Assembly (NCBI GenBank): GCA_964036275.1
Contig: OZ038439.1
Location: forward strand, 10,620,904-10,684,903
Source of the DNA: Litoditis marina
Lineage: Eukaryota > Nematoda > Chromadorea > Rhabditida > Rhabditidae
DNA: 64,000 nucleotides
Direction: 5' to 3'
Shown here: positions 32,815-43,400 of the stretch, piece by piece
How positions within the stretch are numbered: position 1 is the first letter of the stretch
Layout of the letters: each line of letters opens with the position of its first letter
Notes under the pieces: model-generated
The model's input: the letters and a program-made list of their open reading frames with translations, nothing else
The model's database searches: none
What the model was told of the DNA's origin: nothing
Position numbers and translations under genes: made by a program

Positions 32815-33758
32815 AGTGGCAGGTGATTGTATGCGTTTTCAGGCCGGCGGTCTGCCGCCGCCGGCCTGTCTAATGGGCGATCAATACGTGAAAGACGAGT
32901 TCAGAAGACATCGCGGAGCCAGTACGGGGCACTCAAAACTCTTTCTCAACGAGTGGACGGTAGGCTGTAGTCCAGTTCACTCTAACGTCGATTCGTACAG
33001 GATTATCACCTACAGTACTTTGACCACCATGTGCATATACTCTTGGACCATCTGGACACCCGTAGTCTAGTTCATTCTTACGTCGTTTCCTACAGTAATA
33101 TGACCACCCTGTGTAGACACTCATATCTCATCTAGACTAACTGCTAGGACAACATCTGATATGGAATTGTAGCCATCATCAATAGTTTTCACCAAAAATA
33201 CGTCCTTTTCCAAAAGTTCTCTCACTCTTAATCCGAATAAAAGTTTCGCTTGTCTTCCTGTCTGAATCAGAATTTAGTATTTTTGTCTTTGAAATCATTG
33301 AAAAAGCTGGTATTGCAGAATTACTGTGTCGTTCTCTCGAAACAGTTGTCAAGTTCCGGAATAGTCGAAGGCTTCATTGGACAGTTATTGATTTCTACAC
33401 TTTTGTCTCCTTCTGAAAATGCTTCACCGGTTTTAAGTTTTTCGGCCTAATGTCACACGTTTAGTTTTTTTGCATTGGAACACCAATTTAGTCCAGATGC
33501 GAATGAATTGACGACAGAATTGGGAAATTCATCTCCTTAAAACGGATGTTTGGTTTCGGGCACTCTCGTATTTTTAATGGCCAATCTGTGTCTGACCGGT
33601 TTCTCGGTTATCAGAAAAAAGTTATGAAAAACAGAATAACCGTCTAGGTTGTTAAAAAAAACACACAACCAGTTTTTTTTTTGTAAAATGATAAAAGAGG
33701 TTGAAAAATAATAGAAATTACATATATGTATCAATATTCTTATTCTCGCCATTTACAG

Positions 33759-33878
33759 GATCTGAAGCCGGAATCCCTGGATACTTTTGCCGAAGAGCAG
33801 TTGCGCCAGCTGCTAGAGTTGAAAATTGAAGCCGAATCGAATAAAAATAAAATGACGTCACCAGTTACAAATGAATGA
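33759..33878 (+). pseudogene. Orphan copy of the terminal exon of the 275-aa gene
   Basis: A tttacag acceptor is followed by 39 codons and TGA, starting DLKPESLDTFAEEQ and ending MTSPVTNE. It is the inverted duplicate of the last exon at 40441-40560, with two substitutions (Asn for Asp and Asn for Lys near residues 28-30). None of the other exons of that gene occurs in this arm, and the transporter upstream already ends at 31614, so it has no parent transcript. Acceptor, frame and stop are all intact, so read-through from the plus strand could still splice to it. Confidence 0.75.
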
Positions 33879-34203
33879 ATTTTCAAACGTGAAGCGTAAC
33901 ATCGTGCACATGGTTAGCTTAACATCTAGGGGATGTAACACTGTCGACAGCATTCCCACTACTAGCTGTTTGATGACGACGTCATTCGATCCTAAGAGAA
34001 TACTGCACACATCTACAGTACTATGTCATCTACATTCCCCAAAATTGTTAGCCCTTGCCAAGTTATCGCTAACAGAGACCGCGCTTAGAAACAGAATGAA
34101 GAGAAACATAAGTTGAGTTCACATGTTTGAAATACGAGGTGATTTGTAGACGCACTTAGGGCTCCGGGAAGAGCTGGGAGTCTTCTGTACCGGCCACGAC
34201 CCA

Positions 34204-34378
34204 GAGTACGTATGCTAGAAGATTCCGGCACCTTCATCCCATCCTGCGTCTCCTCAAACATACGCTATTTCTCTGCTCTTACATCCTGCCGGGATGAAAG
34301 AGACAAGAAATAGTGGGGCAGAGCGAGAGACGCAGAATGAGATGAAGGTGCCGGGATCTTCTAGCATACGCACTCCGT
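34204..34378. repeat. MITE family A copy in left palindrome arm
   Basis: Both termini are present (gtacgtatgctagaagatt and gatcttctagcatacgcac). Mirror partner at 39452-39614. Confidence 0.75.
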
Positions 34379-34469
34379 AGTCCGGTACGGTACAACTGGC
34401 GTACGACCGAGCGAAAGTTACGTAGTAAACTAATGGTGACATTACTTGCTCCAATTGATACCCCGGGGG

Positions 34470-35090
34470 GGGGGGAGCCGTAACGACAACGGGAGAAGCC
34501 GTGACGACGCCATGAGGAGCCGCGACGACGACGAGGGGAGCCGTGACGACGCCGGGGAAGCCGTGACGACGACAGGAGAGCCTTGTCAACTGCGGGGGAG
34601 CCGTGACAATGCCAGGGGAGAGGGGGCGTGAAAACGCCGGGGGAGCCGTGACGACGCCGGGGGAGCTGCGACGACGCCGGGGGAAACCGTGACGACGCCG
34701 GAAGGAGCCGTGACGACGCCGGGGGGAGCCGTGACAACGCCGGGGGGAACCGTTACGACGCCGGGAGGAGCCGTGACGACGCGGGGGGGGGGGGGGAGCC
34801 GTGACAACGCCGGAAGGAGCCGTGATGACGCCGGGGGGAGCCGTGACGACGCCGGGGGGAGCCGTGACGACGTCGGAATAAGCCGTGACGACGTCGGAAG
34901 GAGCCGTGACGATGCCAGGACGAGCCGCGACGGCGCCGGGTAGAGCCGCGACGGCGCCGGGTAGAGCCCTGACGACGCCGGGAGGAGCCGTGACGACGCC
35001 GGGAGGAGCCGCGACGGCGCCGAGTGGAGCCGGGACGACGCCGGGAGAAGCCGTGACGACGCCGGGAGGAGCGTCGTGGGGTGCGAATGG
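34470..35090. repeat. GC-rich minisatellite, ~20-22-bp unit (gagccgtgacgacgccggg)
   Basis: About 28-30 tandem units of gagccgtgacgacgccgggg with variation mainly at the second GACG and in G-run length. Because the unit is near 21 bp it opens long frames on both strands; I treat these as non-coding. The mirror array in the right arm (39250-39410) has only about 7-8 units, and a four-unit relative is at 31964-32055. Confidence 0.9.
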
Positions 35091-36045
35091 GATCTTCTGT
35101 ACCGGCCACGACTCAGGAGAAACCATGATTCATCAGCACATCAGTCCATCCATCATCATCCATCCATCCTCGAAGTGAACAGAGCGTTCGAATGGCTCTC
35201 CTCTATCCCCGCCTCGCTTGTATACCCAGTTTCCCATGTGTACTCTCTGTTAAACGCGTCATTCCTGGCAACTGTTCCGCATTTTGTATTGGCTTAGACT
35301 CGTTTAGTTTGTCCCGTTTTTCTCGGATCGCACTGATGAGGTGGTCAGGAGAAGAACCCGTTAATAGGAACCACCAAACCTGTTAACTTATTTGCCGAAC
35401 TGGAAAAACGAACCGCAGTGCTTCCATTGGTCTGAAAGTTAACTATTTTGGATATCTATTATACGACATTGCTGCTCGTTCTCCAGCCCACACTACTAAT
35501 TTCAGTAGAGTTTCGCCAATCGTTCTGGTAGAAGGTCGCTTCAAAAGTGGCTGGAAATGATCTGAGGCTCCTAAACCTACGAAACGAGATAATAGAGACT
35601 TCTAGCCCTTTTGTTAACGTTTGCAGGCTATATAAGCAGTTCTCCATCATAGTTATAGAAAAGCTTGAATCAGCCGTTCTGTTGGTTGAATCTATCTCGG
35701 CGGATTTCAATCTTTCAACCAAGAAACAGGAATAAGAATGGTACATTCGGTATTAAATATCGAAACATCAGCTACTGAGAGAATGTGAATACATTTCATA
35801 TTTTAGCCGTTTTCCTTTATCATAAACTGCATGAAGCGCAACAATGCATCTTCATCCAACGAATTTCAGCCGAGTTTCTGAAACTCGATCATTCAAGAAG
35901 ATCCTGAAAATAACAGGTTTTTCTTGTTTCAAACGCGTTCATAGACAGAACTTGTCTGCTGGTTTCGCACGTCTGAAAACGAACTCTTTGTTTCACGGTT
36001 TCCACGTCATAGGCGATAGCCAACTGTTTTTCCTATCATTCTTCA

Positions 36046-36052
36046 TCTGTCA
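36046..36052 (+). promoter_or_regulatory. Possible trans-splice acceptor of the coiled-coil gene
   Basis: A pyrimidine-rich stretch ending ctgtcag about 23 bp before the ATG at 36076, with no upstream exon evident. Suggestive only. Confidence 0.3.
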
Positions 36053-36075
36053 GCCGGGCGGCTCACTCTTCTCCA

Positions 36076-37980
36076 ATGTCGATGGAAGGAGAAGTTTTGT
36101 GCACTGCTATCAACAAGATGAACCGAGATCTGACTGCTCTGAACAAATCAGTGAAGGAGGTGGATAGCGCGATCACTTCTAAGGTAAGTATTTATATTGT
36201 TGGCTCACAATGCTATTCCGTTTTTGAGAGCGTTCAGACTGTTCTACTGAAATACTCACCTTCTAGCAAAAAAACACATCTCTTCATTTTCGTGTAAGTT
36301 CCGAGTTCGCATGATGAGTTTATAGTTGTGCAATCCTGATCTGTTTCGACTTTTGAAAGACATAAATTGTAGTAAATGCGGTAGTTCATTTTCAAGGTGT
36401 AGAGTAGTTCTGTGTAAAATGCCCCCACTTGAAGGTAGTGAATTACGTAGTCATCGTTTTTTCTTCATTCAAATAAGGTATAACTCGTTCGTCAGAAAGA
36501 TTAGAAATATATATCTCCGGGAAGAGGGATATATGGGATTGAAAAATGAGATGTTGGAAAAATTAATTCAATTACTTGTAATTCGTTCAGGTTGCTAGTA
36601 TGAAAGCCAAACTGGTTGGTGCATACAAAAACTACTCGGACAAGAATGAAGCTTTTGTTGCACTGGAGAATGACTCGGTTGCGGCCGAAACTCGACATGT
36701 GAAGACCGAAAACGACCTCACTGAAGCGCGCACTGTTGTGAGTCACTATCCTCTTCATCTGAATTCTGGAGCACGATGGCCGAATGCCAATTTGTCTTTA
36801 TTTTCGGTGAATTCAACTACTAACAATCACAAATTACCTCGACTCCGCGGTCTGCAGTCAGTCGTCGAACACGGAGATACGACTTCTTGTAAAAGTCCCG
36901 TTCCGACTCAGTCTGGACGAGAGTTGCCTTCAGAGCAGTCGCCTCGTTCTGATATCGCTCAATCTGAAATACATTTGAGTATGTTTATAAAATTGCACAT
37001 TCTGGGAATAGTGTACATTTGCCCCCCACCCGGTCGAAAATGGGTTGAAAAGGACCCGTACTACAATCGTCCCCCACCTTTGGGGGGCGATTATACACCA
37101 TGCTTATTTAGTGCAGGCTTGGGTTGAGTGGGGGGTGATTGTTCATCAGTTCCGGGTATGTACTATCACCCCCCATTTTGTATTGTGGGGGGTGATTGTT
37201 CATTGTCGAAGATGTTCAATGTCCCCCCACCCATTTACCAATTACCCCCCACCTTCGCGCGACTTTTCTGGGATTTCAATTAGGTGGGGGGCAAATGTAC
37301 ACTATTCCCAAAATGTGCAATTTTATAAACATACTCAAATGTATTTCAGATTGAGCGATATCAGAACGAGGCGACTGCTCTGAAGGCAACTCTCGTCCAG
37401 ACTGAGTCGGAACGGGACTTTTACAAGAAGTCGTATCTCCGTGTTCGACGACTGACTGCAGACCGCGGAGTCGAGGTAATTTGTGATTGTTAGTAGTTGA
37501 ATTCGAGCCTCCATTTTTGTATTACACTTTTTGTTTTCCGTATCAAAAATGAGACTTTAACGTTGATGTTGGTATGGAATATATTGAGCGGGAGTTGCGC
37601 TTAAGTGGTAAGTTGCCTGCAAATATTTTGACACATTTATTCATTTATTTATCCATTTACATTAGAGGAATGTGGAAATTGCTCATCAGAGAATACAAAG
37701 AGAGAGAAAGGTAGTTAAAGCCATATAGAAGGGTTGAAGTTTTATGGCTGTGGCTTTTTGGCTCGGGGCATACATAAAGTCAACAACAGTTGTGTATAGA
37801 AATAACTATTGGCTGTGAGTAAGTTGCTAAAAAGAAACACTGTTTCATCGCGTTATAATATTCTCATGATCTATTTCTTTTCCTTCATAAGAGAGTGTAA
37901 TACAGTGAATATTTGTTCAGGGCGAAACCGTGGCACCGGAGGGACCCGAAGAGGAACTAGAAGCACCACCCCACATGTGA
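36076..37980 (+). CDS. Small predicted coiled-coil protein, 4 exons, 146 aa
   Basis: Exons 36076-36183, 36591-36737, 37350-37475 and 37921-37980 join in phase 0 with GTAAGT, GTGAGT and GTAATT donors, 441 bp in total. The product is hydrophilic. Exon 1 gives NKMNRDLTALNKSVKEVDSA, exon 2 ends VKTENDLTEARTV and exon 3 reads IERYQNEATALKATLVQTES; the heptad spacing of Ile/Leu/Val/Ala suggests a continuous coiled coil over about residues 10-110. Exon 3 ends in a basic segment (YLRVRRLTADRG) and exon 4 in an acidic Pro/Glu tail. I recognise no family. The gene lies wholly in the centre of the palindrome. Intron 2 carries an inverted copy of exon 3 and its acceptor, so the pre-mRNA should fold into a 222-bp stem enclosing exon 3. 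The start is the first ATG after a possible trans-splice acceptor. Confidence 0.75.
36809..37030. repeat. Left stem of intron-2 hairpin (inverted copy of exon 3)
   Basis: This is the reverse complement of 37283-37504 with about one mismatch that I can find (near 36999). It contains a backwards copy of all 126 bp of exon 3, its acceptor, the preceding ~66 bp and the following ~29 bp. The loop between the stems is 252 bp (37031-37282). Confidence 0.92.
37031..37282. repeat. Hairpin loop with short G-run/C-run repeats
   Basis: It contains several ggggggtgattgttcat and ccccccacc-type blocks in both orientations, so the loop can itself fold. No coding function is seen. Confidence 0.6.
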
Positions 37981-39249
37981 TAGAGTACTACTGAGTTTGT
38001 CATTAAATGCATAAATGTCGTGGGTGTCTATATTGTTGTCTTTTTTCAATTGTATGTGCGCTTTCTAATCACAGATTTAACAAAACGAAACTATACCAAA
38101 TGCGAATGTCGCTTTTTGGAAAACTGTTAAAGTTTTGGTTGTTTTCTATTTGTTTGGGGGGAAACTTCCTAAACTATTCCTTAGGCTTCGCGACCATTAG
38201 ATCTGTTGATTTAAGTTACCAGGGCTTCTATTATCCACAATTCAGTTCGTTTTCAGTTGGTTTTCAGAATATGTTTTCACGTTTCCGACGTTCTTGAACA
38301 CGTTTCTTTGAAGGCAACTTACTTCATCATGTGTGAAAACCTGTTAAAAGAATCTGTTTAAAGTGGCTGGTGGAAATACTTTGCAGAGCCGAGCTTCTAT
38401 TTTCGAAAAACTTCTATACATAACTCCCACGGTCGTTTCGCATTTCAGTCAAGTTTATAAATAAGACTGTTTCTCCGTGTAGTTCGATGTTCTTCATTCT
38501 TCTCTTCTGCTGTGCATGATTTTGGTTGTAGGATTCTGATGTCACAGTTTTCGGTAAAAATTAGTATCTTGGACCCGAATATGATAAAGGAAAACGGCTA
38601 AAATATGAAATATATTCACATTCTCTCAGTAGCTGATGTTCTGATATTTAATACCGAATGTACCATTCTTATTCCTGTTTCTTGGTTGAAAGATTGAAAT
38701 CCGCCCAGATGGATTCAACCAACAGAACGGCTGATTCAAGCTTTTCTATAACTATGATTTAGAACTTCTTAGATAGCCTGCAAACGTTATAAATGGGTTA
38801 GCAGTCTCTATGGTTTCGTTTCGAAAGAAAGCCAGCCAATTGGTCAGCCACTTTTGAAGCGACCTTCTACCAGAACGATTGGAAAATCTCGAATGAGATC
38901 AGTAGTGTGGGCTGAAGTAACGAGTAGCGATATCGTATAATAGATATCCAAAATAGTTAACTTTCAAACCAATGGAGGCATTGCGGTTCGTTTTTCATAC
39001 TCGGTGAACAAGTTAACAGGTTCGGTGGTTCCTATTAACGGGTTATTTTCCTGACCACCTCATCAGTGCAATCCGAGAAAAACGGGACAGACTAAACGAG
39101 TCTAGGCCAATACAAAGTGCGGAACAGTTGCCGGGAATGACGCGTTTAACAGAGAGTACACATGGAAAACTGGGTATATAAGCGAGGCGGGGATGGAGGA
39201 GAGCCATTCGAACGCTCTCTTCACTTCGAGGATGGATGGATGATGATGG

Positions 39250-39422
39250 ATGATGAGTGGCACCCCACGACGCTCCTCCCGGCGCCGTCGCGGCTCCTCC
39301 CGGCGTCGTCACGGCTCCACCCGGCGCTGTCGCGGCTCTTCTCGGCGTCGTCACGGCTCCACCCGGCGCCGCCACGGCTCCCCCGGCGCCGTCACGGCTC
39401 TCCCTCCCCCCCCCCCCCCCCC
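39250..39422. repeat. Minisatellite and poly-C in right palindrome arm
   Basis: About 7-8 units of the complement of gagccgtgacgacgccggg, followed by a long C run near 39408-39422. Much shorter than the partner array at 34470-35090. Confidence 0.85.
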
Positions 39423-39451
39423 GAAGTATCAATTTGTGCAAGTGATGCCAC

Positions 39452-39614
39452 CAAGATCCCGGCACCTTCATCCCATCCTGCGTCTCTCGCTCTGCCTCGC
39501 TATTTCTCGTCTCTTACATCCCGGCAGGATGTAAGAGCAGATAAATAGCGTATGTTTGAGGAGAGAGACGCAATATGGGATGAAGGTGCCGGAATCTTCT
39601 AGCATAAGTACTCT
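39452..39614. repeat. MITE family A copy in right palindrome arm
   Basis: gatcccggcaccttcatccc to gaatcttctagcataagtac. Partner of 34204-34378. Confidence 0.75.
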
Positions 39615-40440
39615 GGGTCGTGGCCGGTACAGAAGACTCCCAGCTCTTTCCGGAGCCCTAAGTGCATCTACAAATCACATCGTATTTCAAACATGTGAAC
39701 TTGACTTATGTTTCTCTTCATTCTAAGCGCGGTCTCTGTCAGCGATAACTTGGCAAGGGAATGACGATTTTGCGGAATGTAGATGACATAGTGAGTACTG
39801 TAAATGTGTGCAGTATTTTCAAATAGGATCGAATAACGTCGTCATCAAACAGCTAGTAGTGGGAATGCTGTCGACAGTGTTACATCCCCTAGATGTTAAG
39901 CTAACCATGTGCACGCTATTACGTTTCACGTTTGAAATTGTGAATATAACCTTCAGTATTCAGTTCATTTCCACTGAAACCCGCACAACAAACATCCTAA
40001 ATCGAATGTAAGTAAAACAACTACAACAATCTATACTAACAGAATTCCTGTTCAATTACAATATACATCTCGAAATCAAATTATATAAAACGCTACCTAC
40101 TTTGATAACAATTTCTTTACTAAACTTTCTAAAATAACTTGACCGACAGCAAAAACAAAAGTCCCACATTTTCGCGAAACATTAAAGGCCTAGAAATATG
40201 GAAATGGTTACCTGACTGAACCGAAATAATCCTCTTAACAAACACTAAACCTACCTACATACACTGTAATGAAGTTTTGCTTATTTTCTAATAATATATT
40301 ATAACATCTAAAATATAGTTTGATCACTGCGAGCAAAAGTTCCGAAGAACTGTGGGCGAATCAAACTACAAACAAAACGAAATCTAAAAAACGACTAGAT
40401 ACGAAATTGCTAGCTTCATTACGCCTAATTACGTCACAAT

Positions 40441-43400
40441 TCATTCATTTGTAACTGGTGACGTCATTTTCTTTTTATCCGATTCGGCTTCAATTTTCAA
40501 CTCTAGCAGCTGGCGCAACTGCTCTTCGGCAAAAGTATCCAGGGATTCCGGCTTCAGATCCTGTAAATGGCGAAAATAACAAAATTGATACATTTATGTA
40601 ATTTCTATTATTTTTCAACCTCTTTTATCATTTTACAAAAAAAACTGGTTGTGTGTTTTTTAACAACCTAGACGGTTTTTCTGTTTTTCATAACTTTTTT
40701 CTGGTAACCGAGAAACCGGTCAGACACAGATTGGCCATTAAAAATACGAGAGTGCCAAAAACCAAACATCCGTTTTAAGGAGATAGGGTGAATTTCCCAA
40801 TTTTGTCGTCAATTCATTCGCATCTGGACTAAATTGGTGTTTCAATGCACTAAACGCGTGACATTAGGCCAAAAAACTTGAAACCGGTGAAGCATTTTCC
40901 GAAGGAGACAAAAAATGTAGAAATCAATACCTGTCCAATGAAGCCTTTGACTATTCCGGAACTTGACAACTGTTTCGAGAGAACGACACAGTAATTCTGC
41001 AATACCAGCCTTTTCGATGATTCCAATGACAAGAATACTGAATTCTGATTCAGACAGGAAACCAAGAGAAACTTTTATTCGGAGTAAGAGTGAGAGAACT
41101 TTTAGAGAAGGACGTATTTTTGGTGAAAACTTTATTGATGATGGCTACAATTCAATATCAGATGTTGTCCTAGCAGTGAGTCCAGATGAGATATGAGTGT
41201 CTACACAGGGTGGTCATATTACTGTAGAAATCGACGTAAGAATGAACTAGACTACAGGTGTCAAGATGGTGTAAGAGTGGCCCATTCTGCAACTAACCCG
41301 GTTTTTAGGTAACCCAACCCTTTTTGGTAATCTTTTTTTCAGGTTACTTGAGTAAGTAACCTCTAAGTAACCTAAACCCAAAATCGGGCTACCATAAAAA
41401 ACAGTAAAAACGAGTTTCAAGCCAAATGTGAAGGTAACCTGTTTTTGGTTTTAGGTTACTTTCAGGTTACCACCGAAGTAACCTAAAAAAGGGTTACCAA
41501 AAAAATGTCAGGTTACCTAAAAAGCGGGTTAGATATAGAATTCACCTGTAAGAGTATATGCACAGAGTGGTCATATTACTGTAGGTGATAATACTGTAGG
41601 AATCGACGTAAGAATGAACTGGACTATAGCCTACCGTCCACTCGTTGAGAAAGAGTTTCGAGTGCTCCGTACTGGCTCCGCGATGTCTTCTGAACTCGTC
41701 CTTCACGTATTGATCGCCCATTAGACGGGCCGGCGGCGGCAGACCGTAGTGTAACCTGGACACGCAGACAATTACCTGCCACTTATAGTCGTCGCTCACA
41801 GAAAGGCAGGGGCATACTGTATATCTCACTTTGCGCTGTGTAAGAGCACATGTACTCGATTCGTCCACGCAACTTATATAAGCCCAGTTGGTGTGGTGGT
41901 TAGCGTTCGCGCCTCCCAAACTTATGAGCCCGGTTCGAGTCTCTCATGAGGCGGCTATTTTAAAAATTTGGCATGTACTATATTTGTAGAGAGTGGTAGA
42001 GAGCACAAGTCTCAGACTGTCTGCGGTCTCATTGACCTCCTACGCTCTCGCTTTTGTAGTTTGCTAATTCAAGACTCGAAAACCAACCGGAGTATTCTCT
42101 TGTACAGAAATAGAGGAAACAGCTCCGGATTTACCAGCTTCTCCACCACTTTTCGACTCATCTCCGAGATTTATATTCTGCAAAGTGTTGTTTACAACTG
42201 GCGTAAATATGGCAAATTCCACAACTAACCCGGTTTTTTAGGTAACCTCACCCTTTTGTGGTAACCTATTTTTCAAGTTACCTTGGTAGGTAACCTCTAA
42301 GTAACCTTAGACCAAAATCGGGTTACCATCAAAAATAATAGTAAAACCGAGTTTTCAAGCCAAATTCGAGGGTAACCTGTTTTTGGTCTTAGGTTACTTT
42401 CAGGTTACCATCGAAGAAGCCTAAAAAAAGTTACCAAAAAAGGTGAGGTTACCTAAAAACGGGTTAGATATAGAATTCACCAAATATTGCATTCATGTCG
42501 TACTATCCATCGTACTTTTTGCTATCAATTGTCAATAGAACTAGGACCGCTTACCAAAGTTCCAAGCCAAGTTATTTTGGAAAAAGAGATTCTTACCATA
42601 AGCGAGTCATGAAAAACATAACCCCATGCCTTGTGAGAACGTTTACTACCACATATCCCACCTACAATCCTTCCCGATATGAAAAAGAAGAAATAATTGA
42701 AGCTGGACAATGAACCAGGACAACCCATACATGAGAGTAGGCATGAATAACTTCATTCGCATAGAAACATATAACTTTGTCTTTTTATATACAGTGAACA
42801 AGTCTCCATATCAGAATACTCGCCCAGTCCCGTTTCATTCTACGTCCACATTATCGTCTTCTTCGTCAGACTGAAATCAATCGATAATGAAATCGGAGAA
42901 ACGAACTAGGGCGTTTAATAGAGTTTACAAGATCTCGAGAAAAAAGTTTTTGAGTTTTTAGTTGGACTTTTTTCGACTCCGAATGACAAACTTGCCAGGT
43001 TTCCAAACCTAGTGTCTAAAAGATGAGAGAGAGTGTGGTTAAAGGATACGCCGCTAAAGTTGGTATGCACACAGCAGTATATGGAAAGAAACCGAATCTT
43101 GGTTGTAGTTTGAACTATAAATCCACTTTATTTCTGAATTTCAACCGAAAAGGAAAATGAAACTATAAACAAGCGTGATTGGGCCACATACAATGTATGT
43201 ACTAGAAGTCAATTGGATAATCACGTAAAGTTAGCATTCTAATGAAGTATCGCGTATTTTGTCAGTGCACGTTTCTGAGGTCTGCTGTGTTTAACAAGTC
43301 TCACGTGACTGTGCAATTGACTAACAATATAATGTGCTAAAAGTGTCCGCAGGTCCTAAAAGACGTTATATAGCATAATATAAATTAAAATGCCTGAAAA

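Larger units (their letters stand above)
32579..37030. repeat. Left arm of a ~9.4 kb imperfect palindrome
   Basis: Blocks in this arm match the reverse complement of 37283-42017 in mirror order: 32579-32830 with 41745-42017 (including a SINE E copy), 33255-33880 with 40440-41056, 33890-34380 with 39450-39945, the minisatellite 34470-35090 with 39250-39410, 35100-35823 with 38581-39245, and 36809-37030 with 37283-37504. The centre is near 37157. The left arm lacks about 500 bp found next to the terminal exon on the right (39945-40435) and has a longer minisatellite. 35824-36808 has no partner. Confidence 0.85.
37283..42017. repeat. Right arm of the ~9.4 kb palindrome
   Basis: Mirror of 32579-37030 (see the left arm for matching blocks). 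37505-38580 has no partner. Relative to the left arm it keeps ~500 bp downstream of the terminal exon at 40441-40560, has a shorter minisatellite, and carries a ~240-bp insert of ggttacc-type repeats (41290-41530). The extra 3' flank beside the functional exon suggests that this arm is the source copy. Confidence 0.85.

Noticed and set aside
34470..35090. CRISPR-like regular repeats
   Set aside because: There are no unique spacers between units and the host is a eukaryote. This is a minisatellite.
34254..35126. A 290-codon minus-strand frame and several overlapping frames over the GC-rich minisatellite
   Set aside because: All are translations of a ~21-bp tandem repeat that is open in several frames on both strands. 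Array length differs between palindrome arms, as for non-coding DNA.
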